A DNA stretch of 64,000 nucleotides. Source: Symsagittifera roscoffensis. Taxonomy: Eukaryota > Xenacoelomorpha > Acoela > Convolutidae. The position numbers and the translations under genes were made by a program. The stretch covers positions 12,808,844 through 12,872,843 of the forward strand of contig NC_087067.1 in NCBI RefSeq assembly GCF_963678635.1, given 5' to 3'. Of this stretch, positions 21,799 to 31,200 are shown in pieces (the stretch's first letter is position 1; each line of letters begins with the position of its first letter). Under the pieces are notes generated by a model that was not told the DNA's origin, did no database searches, and saw only the letters and a program-made list of their open reading frames with translations.

Positions 21799-24700
21799 TC
21801 ATCTCGTACTCTTCGCCTTGGAGGTACTGCATCCTGAAGTGCTAGATGCGGCAAACTGTCTCAACAGTTCCTCTTCATCATCGGAACTAATCACAATCTC
21901 CTCCCAAGCCTTCAGCTGTTCATAGGATCGCATCCATTCTCTCTGCTCCTGCAATCTCTTTGCTTGGTTGGGTAGTGCCTTCACCCTAGCTTCTCGGTTC
22001 AAGCAAAAGGAGTTGTGCAGGCTCAAGCTCACGTTCTTCGCCAGGTCTTCCTCTAGTATCGACTCCCTCGCTTTGGTATTGTCTCTAGACATCTTACCCA
22101 CTCTCTTCCATCCCGTCGTGATCGCATTACGATGGGTTAGCAGGGGTCTCTTGAAAGCTTCCGGCCCAATCTCGGCCTGGAACTGTCGATACTCCTTTTG
22201 ATGTTTTCTCATGTGATCTTTCGTTGCCCTGTACAACCAAGACGTCAGTGTCGCCCGAAACCATGGAAAGTACCTCAAGCGACTCCATACGTGCCTGACT
22301 TCCGTCGGTATGGCGAATACTTTGCACGCAGTCTCAAACAACTCGAGTCTCCTGCTGTAGTCTATCGCGTATATTGACTCAGCCGTTGGCGTCGTCGCCT
22401 CCCGATACTTCGTTATATTCTCTTCTATCCATCTCAGAGCTAACATCGTACTCACTACTAAGAGTGTCACCTTCTGCCGGTGATCCGGTAGTCCGATCGA
22501 CCGAATCTTTTCCACATCCCACACCAGGCAAAGGTTCTTGTGATCTGGATACCACACCGTTTGTGCCAAACAGTGGCATGGGCATTCCCCATGAGAGATC
22601 TCAATGCTCCTGAGATTACGCTCCCCTGAGGCTTCCAAGAGAGGCTCAAGCTCCATCATTTTCTCGTGCATCGTGTCGTTTTCTTCCAGGTTCGGAGTAC
22701 TTCCCACAGGTTTCCCGATCACGTTTTGTCTCTCGTGATCGCTTGTGTTTTCTCTTTCCAACTTCAGAAGATCTTCTCCCCAGATTTCGCTTAAGTCATC
22801 TCTCAATTCTTTTGGTACTGTCCCTTTGATTTTTCTCAACAACTTGTGCGAGTGATGCGACATCCGAGCCAACCTCACGCACTTGGGCACTGAGAAGGCC
22901 TTGTCCACCAGTATTCTCTGGCTGGACACTTCCACCATCGCCATGTGTAGCGGGTAGTGACTTCCGCACAAGTTGGCCATCATTGACCCTATCAGCGATT
23001 TCGCGTTCAATGGCAAGCCATAAGCTTCGCTCAGGGGAAATCCCATTTCCGCCTCAAGACCAACTTTCCAGCTCCGGATGTGTTTTTGAGTCACCTGCAA
23101 CACCCCGGGCCATGATTCTACGCTCAACGCCGTCACTAAATGATGTTCAGACTCCAGTCTCTCCAGTGCCTGCAGACCACACATTCTCGAGAAGAATCCG
23201 AGAGCTGTCGCTATATTCACCGTGGTTCTCGCGTAAAATTCCGCTATTATTTGCACTTCACTTTTCTCCCTTTCTGTGATGTCTTCGAACCAAGTGACCA
23301 GGTCTTCTTTTTGAAACGACAGTATTCTGACGCATGACCGTCCATCGCAGATGTGCTCTCCGTTCCCACACGTCGAATCCAGACAGCTACCCGGCTCCAA
23401 TTTCTTTGCTGACCCGGGGTCGCTCGTCCTTTCGCTTGGCTCTTGCATCTGGGGCGTGATTAGCTTATGTAGCACACTCAACTTCGCCAGATCTTCATCT
23501 TCCGTTGGTGCTAACCTCACTCGCTCTGTGGTTTCCTCGATTAGACTTGCATGGGGATGTGGACACCAGGAGGGTCTTAGTAGCTTCCATATCACTCCCA
23601 AGTTCGTGGTTAACAAGCCATTTCCACCGCCCATGTTCACTTCAACTCTCTTGTTTGAGCGCGGTATGCTTATCACCTCTGGTGTTTTCTCAAGAATCAG
23701 GCCCAGGCTCGGCCCCTCTTTTTCCACCGCATCTATTTCCATTATTCTTTCTGTCCAAAACTTCAGTAGCTCCGCTACCTCATGGTTTCTGTGGGCTCCT
23801 CCAGCTTCCGAGTCTAAGAAGGGATTGTAGGCTATTCCCATCACTCCAGACACATATTGGTATTCCCCCTTCTCACTGAGTCTCGAGTACTGTTCTGACG
23901 AGGCCAGGTTACGGTGAACATCATGTTCTTCCTCGAACTTCTTATTAGAGAACCTCCGTACCTCGTCCAGCTTTCGATGGTTCTCTAAGGATAGTCTGGA
24001 ACCATCTTCTTTCTCTATTCCTGTACTCTGATATACGTTCAAGATGATCGTTGAGACTCTTCTCTCCATGGTCTTACTTCCACTTGCTCTCTGGTGGCAT
24101 GCCAGGATGGTGCTATCAGACATCATTGACATTGTCCATCTCAAGAAACATGTGGCATCTTTTCTTCTAGCCAGGCTCAAGCCTGAATTGTCCCTGGCCA
24201 CGTGTTGCATCAGTGCCTGATACACCTCTAGCTTCTTGCTTCCCAACTTCAGCCTGTCATACGAGGTCAATGTCTCCAACTCTACTCCCACCAGACTCCA
24301 GGTGAACATTAATTGTCCCGCAGTTCTAACGAAGGGATTCGCCATTAGTGGCGGTGCTGATGAGGATGTTCTCATCGCCTCTTCAAAATGATCCTTCAAC
24401 AAACTCTGCCAGGACCTCTTCAGATGACTTGCCATCTCTATCTTATTAACCTCGGCTTTTTGCTGGGTGGCCCAATTGCGTCGCCTGCGAGCTATTCCAC
24501 TGTCCAACTTCTTCAAGCAGTCCTCCATTTCCTTCAATGTTTCGAGGGCCACCCACCACGTCCGGGAAGTGTTCCTCGTCTTGTTCCTCTCCAATGGATC
24601 ACTCGTCACTTGTTTGCCCATGTCCTGATGTGCCTTCGAGATCCATTCTTTGCCGATCTCCACTTCCCCTACCTGTCCGTTCGTTGAACCTCTCTTCACG

Positions 24701-27700
24701 TTTACCTTCTGAGGCTTGAAGTCTTCTTCTGACGTAGAACTGGTGGAAACCTCTATTTCCTTTTCTACTTCAAGTGGTTTCCTGAGCTCCGAGCTGTTCT
24801 TGTATGCCGCCGTCTTGCATCGGGCCAAAACGATGGGCGCCGTCTCTCTCAAGTTCCCTTCCGAAACAGCATCCACTGAAGGACTACCCCATCCTTCCAC
24901 TTCTCTCTTCCTCTTGCGAGTCTTCACATCTCTGCTCGAGGGTGTTGTGGCTATCATCATTGATTCGACCTCTCCATCCACTCCTTCCAACTCTTGCCTC
25001 CCCCCTGCTCGAGCCTTAAGGATATTAGTACTTTTAATCATATTACTAGTCCCAACCTTATCCCTTTTTATATCATCAACCATTTTATCCACAGTTTTTT
25101 GTTTCAGAGTAGAGCTGTCCTCACATTTCTCTTTTCTAGTCTTCGATCGTGCGTTCCTCAGCTCCACTAGCTTGTTCAGCAGCTCTTTTCTTGCTTTCTC
25201 ATCCAGGCCCGTTCCTATCAGGAGCGGTTCCCCGAATCTCACTACTGCGTCCCACAGTTCCTTCTTGAAATTGTCCAGCGTCGTCTCGCTGCCCACTTCT
25301 CGATTGAATTCCTCCAGGAACTCCTGCCAAGCGTCATCCTCGAGAGATCCCAAGAATATGTCCCTGTTCCCTTCGAACGTGTTCTTCCCCCTTTCCTCCG
25401 AGCTCAAGAGTAACATCCCCATATTGAAGGTCTCACCTGCCAATGGCAACTCTAGGTTCTTCCGCGGGGACGGGTTCAGAGGTGGTGTGGCAGTATCTGC
25501 CCAATTCTCTTCGCTCAAGTCTTTCAACAGCTCTTGAGTGGTGAGTTCCTCCCCTGATGGCCCTGGTTCAGGTGTATTCCCCACCTCCATGTCTTCTCCA
25601 GCTTCACTGAGAGTTTCATCCATACTCTCTTCCTCTGATTCATTTCTTCTTCTCTCGAGAATTCTTTTGAATCGATCCTCAACGGGTCCACTCCTCTTGT
25701 CTCCAGGCGTGTCTACAGACAGTGGTGACGGTGTCGTAGGATCCAGCTTTTTATATTCCGTCAGGGCTACATGCAGTTGACCTGCTGCATCTAGTTCTGT
25801 TCCCTCCTGTGTCACTTCTACTTGTTCCAAGCCATAGGGCGCCTTATATTTTCTCGTGGCAAATTTCATGTCGTCCACCAGTGCGACGTGTCCCTCCATC
25901 ACGATCATCCTGCCATCATCCCATATGGGTAGCATATTCTCAAGTCCTTCCTTTTCAAGAGTCCTCAAGACTTTCCGCACCTCATATCCAGGGGGCTGCG
26001 AACCTCTACTCTTTTTCGCTTGCGTCGTCCACGAATTTACCTTCATCTCGCTGGTGTGGAAGTAGACTGCCGCCGTGTAGCCGATGAACAGGGGATCCCA
26101 GCCATCCGTGAAATGCCTCTGCGTTTCCTCCGTCATCATCTTCGCCATTATGGAGGGAACCACCAAGGGACTATTCATTCCCAAGGTCATCCTCCTGACT
26201 GTCGGGAACTCAGGCATGGTGGCTGGTAGGATTTCTTTCTCCATTATGGCCTCCAGCTCCCTCTTGACTAGTGCAAAGCACTCCTTCCAGGCGGGGATTC
26301 TCAAGACTTCTCGTCCGTTGGCCGTCAATGGGTTTAGGTTCCAAAACTTTGGATACATTTCAATGGGGCCCTCTCGCTTGCCTCCCATTCTACATTGCAT
26401 TTGTCCCCTGAAGTTGCACACCATCATCTCGGCATCTTTCACTTTTCCGAAGAGTACCGTGTTGCTCATACGCGCCCTGAGCACCTCCTGCTGACACCAA
26501 TTCAGCGCTGTACCATCCAGTACGCTGATGAGACTCAAGTGCGTCACCGAGTGACGATACGTTATCACCAGGGGATCTGGAAACGCGTACGTCACTGCTG
26601 GACCATAGATGCAGGTCACCACCTCCTCTAGACCCCGGATTATCCCCATTGGGTCCGACCTCATTGCCAGGCACAGGTCCGTCAACAGAGGCATCCCTCT
26701 GTTCGCCTTCTCCCATTCTTCTCTCGAGGTTGGGTTCTCATCTTCACCCGTCATGTATCGATTCTGCATCATGAGGTATTGCACCAGCAGTGTCTTCAAC
26801 CCTGCGGCACACTTGTAGGAGCTGGTTTCAGTGCTCGTGTGGACTCTCCCCATAGACAGAGGTTCTCCATATTCCATTAACCGATGAAACGACACCAATT
26901 CCCCATGGGTCAAGAGTATTAGTGCCAGATACCCATCAACTCGAAGTGTCTCCACTCCTCGACTAAACATGTATGCTGGGCCCATGTTGAACAAGTATCT
27001 GGGGTAAACCAAATACAGAGCCAAGAGCAGGCTGATGGACATGCCCAGTATCTCCTGTACGAAGGCTCCGAAGATAGTCGCCGTGGTGCCGAACACTCCT
27101 GCCAAGAATTCTCTCTCCCAGCAAGGACTCAAGAACTTGAGAATCTCGTAATCTCTCCTAGTCTTCAATTCGCCGTTGGCGTGCTCTCTCCAAAATCCTC
27201 CAATCGTCACTTCATTGGCGGCCGAGACAAATCTAACCACCGTCATGTCTCTCGTTTCCGCTAGCTCCAGTTGCTTCTCTAGAAAACTCCAGATTTGTTT
27301 CACGAGGAGTGGTGCTTCCTCCCTCGTTTTATTCGTGACGTTCTCCAGCCTTGGTGTCAGGAATGGCCACCAGCCATTCTCTTGAGTCAAGCGATATTTC
27401 ATCGATTCTAACTGTTTCTCCGTCTCGACCACATTTCTTCTCTCGTTGCTGGGACCTCTAGTCCTGCTGGTGGAATTTGCGACTTTCACATCCATACTCC
27501 GGAACCACAGGCTGGCCGTCAACTGGTTTATCGCCGGGTGGTCGTCCCCGATGACTGGGCTGAACTTGAGTTGTCTAGCAAAGTTCGATATCTCTAGCAA
27601 GAGTACCTCATCCAATACAATCAGGACGTCGGCCAGTCCGTAAAAGCCCCTCAGTGCATGAGATATGTCAGCCCATGCCGCCGGCAATTCTGATTTGTAA

Positions 27701-30678
27701 AGCCTCAAGTTCAATGGCTCCAGCTCTCGATTGGGGGCTGCCATCAGAATCCGCCATTCACTCCCTTCTGCTATCAGGATCAAGACCGCGTACACGAATT
27801 GTAGGGCGGGTGGCATACTTGCGTATCCCGGGGATGTGGTAAACACCACCTTCGTCTTGGACCCAAATCTCGAGGCTACGTTCTCTTGTACCTCATTCAT
27901 CGCCGCAAATAACGCCTGAATAGCCTCCCATATCTTCTTTGATGTCGGAATTTCATCCCCCTTTAGTTGCTCAAGAAGTCCCATCGCGTGCAGGTGATCA
28001 TTCATCCCTGCAAACAATAGCAGTTCAGGTTCACAGGGCATCTCCGACTTTATTGCTACCACTAGAGTCAACATCTGATTCAATTCGGCTCCTGGCAAGG
28101 AGTATACCAGAGTCTCCGGCCAGAACAACTTGGGAGACGTTCCTTCGAAGTCCGATCCCGCCACAATGACTACTCTTGCCGCAGCTGGATCTGTTCTATC
28201 GTAAACTGCCAGAGTTTTGGCCAGTTGAGTGCCACCACAGGGCTTCCCGTACCTGGGATCTTCCGCCAATTTCGAGCCTTCGTAAGCGGCGTCTGGCAAT
28301 CCCGTTCCTCCCGGATTGAGTAGCTTGTCTACCACCTTCAACTGTGCCGGGGTTGCCAACCTGATTCTGGCGATGCTGGTTCGGTGCTTGGGAGGTTCTG
28401 CTATAAGTCCCGGACTCCCCAGCAGCTTGAGAGGTCTGTAATTAATGGGTCCCATGATCGTTTTTGTGGGAATTCCCGTCAGGTCTGTGGTCTCCATCAA
28501 CTTCGCCCTCGAGAAGTGCGCCTCATGAGCCTTCAACCAGTCTATGCAATGATGTCTATTCAAATCCTCGTGCGACACTCGTTCGATCCCCAGGGTTTCC
28601 GCCAACTCTCGTCTGCATTCCAAGGTCTCCAGATCCAGTTCCTTCACCTTCTCAGGATATCTCAAGCGGGTAGTCTCCCTAGACTTCTTTTCTCTCCTGC
28701 CATCTGCCACCACCACGGAGGACATCGCCGAGGCCGGAGGTGTTGATGACTCTACCTCCTCCGACTCCATTGGTGTGGCACTCTGCAATCGGGTCTGATT
28801 GCTCCTCGAGCTATCTCTAGTATCAACTCTCGCTCCCAATCGACCAGCCAAGGCCCTCGAGGCAAGGAATGGTGGGTTGGGAGGTGGCCCTAAAGTGAAT
28901 TGGGCTGTCTCCAGCAGGTCCGCTTCTAGCGTGTTTATGTGTTCCTGGAAGACGTCGTTCAGCCACTCAGCTCCCCTTGGCCTATCGAAATGGATTCCAT
29001 CTTTCGAGGTGTCTTCAGGGAATCCCTTGTTCTCCATGCGTTCTGCAACGTCCAACAGCCTGAGAGGAAGCACACTGTTTCGGTGTATTTCTCGGATCGC
29101 CTTGTTCAGGCTCCGCACCCTCTGGTTCATCTCTAGGGAGTGTTGATCAAACATCATGTTATAGGGGACCGTGCATATCGTCAGCAGGATGGGATCCATT
29201 TGGATCCTCAGCTCCTCAAGAAGGCAACTCATCTTGTCGCACAGCCTCGTCACTTTCCTTGCTTCTCCTCTCGACACGTCGTTGGTCCCAACCATCAAGG
29301 TGACTGTGTAAACTTTGGTCATTCCTAGCATGTCCAGAGTTGCCAACATCTGTGGCGTAGCAGCTCCAGCGAAACTCAAGACTCCCGTCTGCCAATGTGA
29401 CCGGATCTGGGTCAACACCCGCACCAGGCTGTCCCCTATAATCAGGTGAACCGCACCCTCTGGCACACGAGGTGGCGCTAGATACTGCACCCAGGCTGCG
29501 TCGTGGAAGCAGTCCCTCCTGGCTTGCTGTTCCGCATTCCAGTCCAGCCGACTATGCTTGTGGTAGTTCCCCTCTGTGTTCTTCTTGTAGCTCGCGATCA
29601 CGACGTTTCTGACCGGCTGTTCCCTCCAAGTCAGGGGAAGCTCTGGCCTTGTCGTTCTTTCACGACTCTGCTGCTGCAACTTCTCACCCAACTCCTTCAG
29701 GCGCGATGAGGCGCCACTCACCTGACTGCCGCTCGAGGTCGAGGTTGGTGTATATCCTGGTAACACCACATCCATCAGAGGACGTACAGGTTGGGTCTCT
29801 AGATTGCGCAAGGAGGGCGTCGCGTCATTCGGTATCCAGACCTCCAACCCTTCACTCATGTGTTCCCTGGCCTCGCGGTCAAGGTTGAACCGTCCTCTAG
29901 CCCTGGGAGCTTCATCCACCTCCATGCGCGACTCTGGCCTTGAGCTTGTCACCACTCGTTCGTTTGACCTGGCTCCCTTTTGTGCGTCAAGCTCGCGTTG
30001 TCGTTGTTCTATCCTTTCCAACTCCGACTTTAGTTGATCGCGATTCGCGGCGTTCTCCCGCACCTTTAGCTCCTGCTGATGTTCCGCCCTTAGCATCTCA
30101 AGTAACTTCAACGTCTGATCTCGCTCGTCGACTGCCTGGTCTCTCTCCAGCTGAAGCTTCTCCCTATCCAACTTCGCCTGATCCCGATCGAGATTCGCCT
30201 TATTCCTTTCCTTCAGCGCCTTCTCAAGCTCTCTCTTTAGGACTCCCAGCTCCGGATATGCCTCGGTCGTCTGTTGCGCTCGCGACATCGATGGCACCTT
30301 ACTCGAGCTCTGGCCCGTGGATCTGGCTGTTGGCCTCGTCGGTAGCGGGAACTCTCCTGCGCCGTGTTCGGTGTTGTTACTCAGGCCAGGATTTCTTGCC
30401 AAGTCAAAGCCCCTTACTCCTCCATCCGCATTCCAAGACAACCATCTGGTCTGTGCTCGATTTGATATGCCCTCGGTGGTGTAGCCGACGATCAAGACAG
30501 CCTCCGTCGCAGACTCCCTGCACTCGCCCTGGTCCTCCAACTGGAGGATCGCATTCAACATCACCGCCATTCTCTCGTCGATCTGGGTGTGGTCCAGGTC
30601 CCTCAAGCGTCTGTACAGCTCGTCAAGAGTGGGCCTCTGCAGAGCCGTGGGCATAGAGTTCCAGAATCGGTCTGCCAT
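21799..30678 (-). CDS. ORF2 polyprotein of the giant element: SGNH hydrolase plus unrecognised regions (2959 aa)
   Basis: The protein starts MADRFWNSMP at the only ATG after the upstream splice acceptor and stays open for 2959 codons. Residues of about 145-240 are a charged coiled coil. An SGNH/GDSL hydrolase follows: GDSL near 413 (nucleophile Ser), GTND near 463 and DGIH near 560, the block I, III and V signatures. A second, degenerate SGNH-like unit has AGSDF near 838, AGMNDH near 891 and DDH near 1043. A Ser/Glu-rich linker lies near 1650-1750. A four-Cys cluster C-x4-C-x6-C-x4-C lies near 2430-2447. The acidic tail contains ISSDDEEEL, which resembles a SUMO-interaction motif. No signal peptide or transmembrane helix is apparent, so it is not a normal Env. 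The position after pol is that of env. The SGNH call is fairly secure; substrate and role in the element's life cycle are unknown. Most of residues 1050-2950 match no family I recognise. Confidence 0.9.
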   Translation of the reverse strand: MADRFWNSMPTALQRPTLDELYRRLRDLDHTQIDERMAVMLNAILQLEDQGECRESATEAVLIVGYTTEGISNRAQTRWLSWNADGGVRGFDLARNPGLSNNTEHGAGEFPLPTRPTARSTGQSSSKVPSMSRAQQTTEAYPELGVLKRELEKALKERNKANLDRDQAKLDREKLQLERDQAVDERDQTLKLLEMLRAEHQQELKVRENAANRDQLKSELERIEQRQRELDAQKGARSNERVVTSSRPESRMEVDEAPRARGRFNLDREAREHMSEGLEVWIPNDATPSLRNLETQPVRPLMDVVLPGYTPTSTSSGSQVSGASSRLKELGEKLQQQSRERTTRPELPLTWREQPVRNVVIASYKKNTEGNYHKHSRLDWNAEQQARRDCFHDAAWVQYLAPPRVPEGAVHLIIGDSLVRVLTQIRSHWQTGVLSFAGAATPQMLATLDMLGMTKVYTVTLMVGTNDVSRGEARKVTRLCDKMSCLLEELRIQMDPILLTICTVPYNMMFDQHSLEMNQRVRSLNKAIREIHRNSVLPLRLLDVAERMENKGFPEDTSKDGIHFDRPRGAEWLNDVFQEHINTLEADLLETAQFTLGPPPNPPFLASRALAGRLGARVDTRDSSRSNQTRLQSATPMESEEVESSTPPASAMSSVVVADGRREKKSRETTRLRYPEKVKELDLETLECRRELAETLGIERVSHEDLNRHHCIDWLKAHEAHFSRAKLMETTDLTGIPTKTIMGPINYRPLKLLGSPGLIAEPPKHRTSIARIRLATPAQLKVVDKLLNPGGTGLPDAAYEGSKLAEDPRYGKPCGGTQLAKTLAVYDRTDPAAARVVIVAGSDFEGTSPKLFWPETLVYSLPGAELNQMLTLVVAIKSEMPCEPELLLFAGMNDHLHAMGLLEQLKGDEIPTSKKIWEAIQALFAAMNEVQENVASRFGSKTKVVFTTSPGYASMPPALQFVYAVLILIAEGSEWRILMAAPNRELEPLNLRLYKSELPAAWADISHALRGFYGLADVLIVLDEVLLLEISNFARQLKFSPVIGDDHPAINQLTASLWFRSMDVKVANSTSRTRGPSNERRNVVETEKQLESMKYRLTQENGWWPFLTPRLENVTNKTREEAPLLVKQIWSFLEKQLELAETRDMTVVRFVSAANEVTIGGFWREHANGELKTRRDYEILKFLSPCWEREFLAGVFGTTATIFGAFVQEILGMSISLLLALYLVYPRYLFNMGPAYMFSRGVETLRVDGYLALILLTHGELVSFHRLMEYGEPLSMGRVHTSTETSSYKCAAGLKTLLVQYLMMQNRYMTGEDENPTSREEWEKANRGMPLLTDLCLAMRSDPMGIIRGLEEVVTCIYGPAVTYAFPDPLVITYRHSVTHLSLISVLDGTALNWCQQEVLRARMSNTVLFGKVKDAEMMVCNFRGQMQCRMGGKREGPIEMYPKFWNLNPLTANGREVLRIPAWKECFALVKRELEAIMEKEILPATMPEFPTVRRMTLGMNSPLVVPSIMAKMMTEETQRHFTDGWDPLFIGYTAAVYFHTSEMKVNSWTTQAKKSRGSQPPGYEVRKVLRTLEKEGLENMLPIWDDGRMIVMEGHVALVDDMKFATRKYKAPYGLEQVEVTQEGTELDAAGQLHVALTEYKKLDPTTPSPLSVDTPGDKRSGPVEDRFKRILERRRNESEEESMDETLSEAGEDMEVGNTPEPGPSGEELTTQELLKDLSEENWADTATPPLNPSPRKNLELPLAGETFNMGMLLLSSEERGKNTFEGNRDIFLGSLEDDAWQEFLEEFNREVGSETTLDNFKKELWDAVVRFGEPLLIGTGLDEKARKELLNKLVELRNARSKTRKEKCEDSSTLKQKTVDKMVDDIKRDKVGTSNMIKSTNILKARAGGRQELEGVDGEVESMMIATTPSSRDVKTRKRKREVEGWGSPSVDAVSEGNLRETAPIVLARCKTAAYKNSSELRKPLEVEKEIEVSTSSTSEEDFKPQKVNVKRGSTNGQVGEVEIGKEWISKAHQDMGKQVTSDPLERNKTRNTSRTWWVALETLKEMEDCLKKLDSGIARRRRNWATQQKAEVNKIEMASHLKRSWQSLLKDHFEEAMRTSSSAPPLMANPFVRTAGQLMFTWSLVGVELETLTSYDRLKLGSKKLEVYQALMQHVARDNSGLSLARRKDATCFLRWTMSMMSDSTILACHQRASGSKTMERRVSTIILNVYQSTGIEKEDGSRLSLENHRKLDEVRRFSNKKFEEEHDVHRNLASSEQYSRLSEKGEYQYVSGVMGIAYNPFLDSEAGGAHRNHEVAELLKFWTERIMEIDAVEKEGPSLGLILEKTPEVISIPRSNKRVEVNMGGGNGLLTTNLGVIWKLLRPSWCPHPHASLIEETTERVRLAPTEDEDLAKLSVLHKLITPQMQEPSERTSDPGSAKKLEPGSCLDSTCGNGEHICDGRSCVRILSFQKEDLVTWFEDITEREKSEVQIIAEFYARTTVNIATALGFFSRMCGLQALERLESEHHLVTALSVESWPGVLQVTQKHIRSWKVGLEAEMGFPLSEAYGLPLNAKSLIGSMMANLCGSHYPLHMAMVEVSSQRILVDKAFSVPKCVRLARMSHHSHKLLRKIKGTVPKELRDDLSEIWGEDLLKLERENTSDHERQNVIGKPVGSTPNLEENDTMHEKMMELEPLLEASGERNLRSIEISHGECPCHCLAQTVWYPDHKNLCLVWDVEKIRSIGLPDHRQKVTLLVVSTMLALRWIEENITKYREATTPTAESIYAIDYSRRLELFETACKVFAIPTEVRHVWSRLRYFPWFRATLTSWLYRATKDHMRKHQKEYRQFQAEIGPEAFKRPLLTHRNAITTGWKRVGKMSRDNTKARESILEEDLAKNVSLSLHNSFCLNREARVKALPNQAKRLQEQREWMRSYEQLKAWEEIVISSDDEEELLRQFAASSTSGCSTSKAKSTR

Positions 30679-30712
30679 TCTTTATAACTTCGGGATGTGT
30701 GTAAATAGGTGT

Positions 30713-30783
30713 CAACCAGCTCAAGAATTACCTTACCAACTCAAGTATTACCTTACCAACTCAAGTATTACCCAATTCAAGAA
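30713..30783 (-). repeat. Short tandem repeats with CTTGAG and GGTAA (copy 2)
   Basis: Three imperfect units of about 20 bp, of the form AACTCAAGTATTACCTTACC on the plus strand. Counterpart of 9662-9732. Confidence 0.7.
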
Positions 30784-30910
30784 ATCTCTAGAAATCTTCT
30801 CTTCAAGCACTTGCTGTAGATCCGGATTGTCGCGTGTTCAATCAAGATTCTCTTTTTCTGTTTCTCGCTTGAGTGTAGTTGGATATTCAACTTTGTTTTT
30901 CAAACTTGAT

Positions 30911-30923
30911 CTGAAAACATAAA
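30911..30923 (-). other. Candidate 3' splice site for ORF2 mRNA (copy 2)
   Basis: Sense sequence TTATGTTTTCAG, with the exon starting at 30910. The same site is kept in copy 1 although the surrounding spacer has diverged. Paired with the LTR donor at 42792/42791 it would remove the leader and all of Gag-Pol. Confidence 0.5.
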
Positions 30924-31200
30924 GCTCATTAAAACTTAGTATGTCACGTTCCTGACCTAGAGACCCCCCTTTTACCCATATGATTAAAATCCTATCATTC
31001 ACATATCACTTAAAACAATTCGATTGGATTTCCCTTAAGAACATGCAGATTCATTTTATGTTTTAGCACCATCAATTCTTTCTTTTAAAATTCAATTGTC
31101 ATGCCAATCACATCTTAAGATCCCTTTACCTGCGCCGCACCCCAGTACCTAACTCAAGACTCCTCCCTCACACCCGACTCGATACCTCCATGTACCCGAC

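Larger units (their letters stand above)
30679..31200 (-). other. Spacer between Gag-Pol and ORF2 (copy 2)
   Basis: 522 bp without a long frame. It holds the acceptor-like site at 30911-30923, the CTTGAG/GGTAAGG tandem repeat at 30713-30783 and, on the sense strand, a branch-point-like TACTAAG about 30 bp before the acceptor. No sense ATG occurs between the acceptor and the ORF2 start. Confidence 0.7.

Noticed and set aside
21799-30678. ORF2 as a retroviral-type envelope glycoprotein
   Set aside because: No signal peptide, furin-like site, fusion peptide or transmembrane anchor is apparent despite the env-like position.
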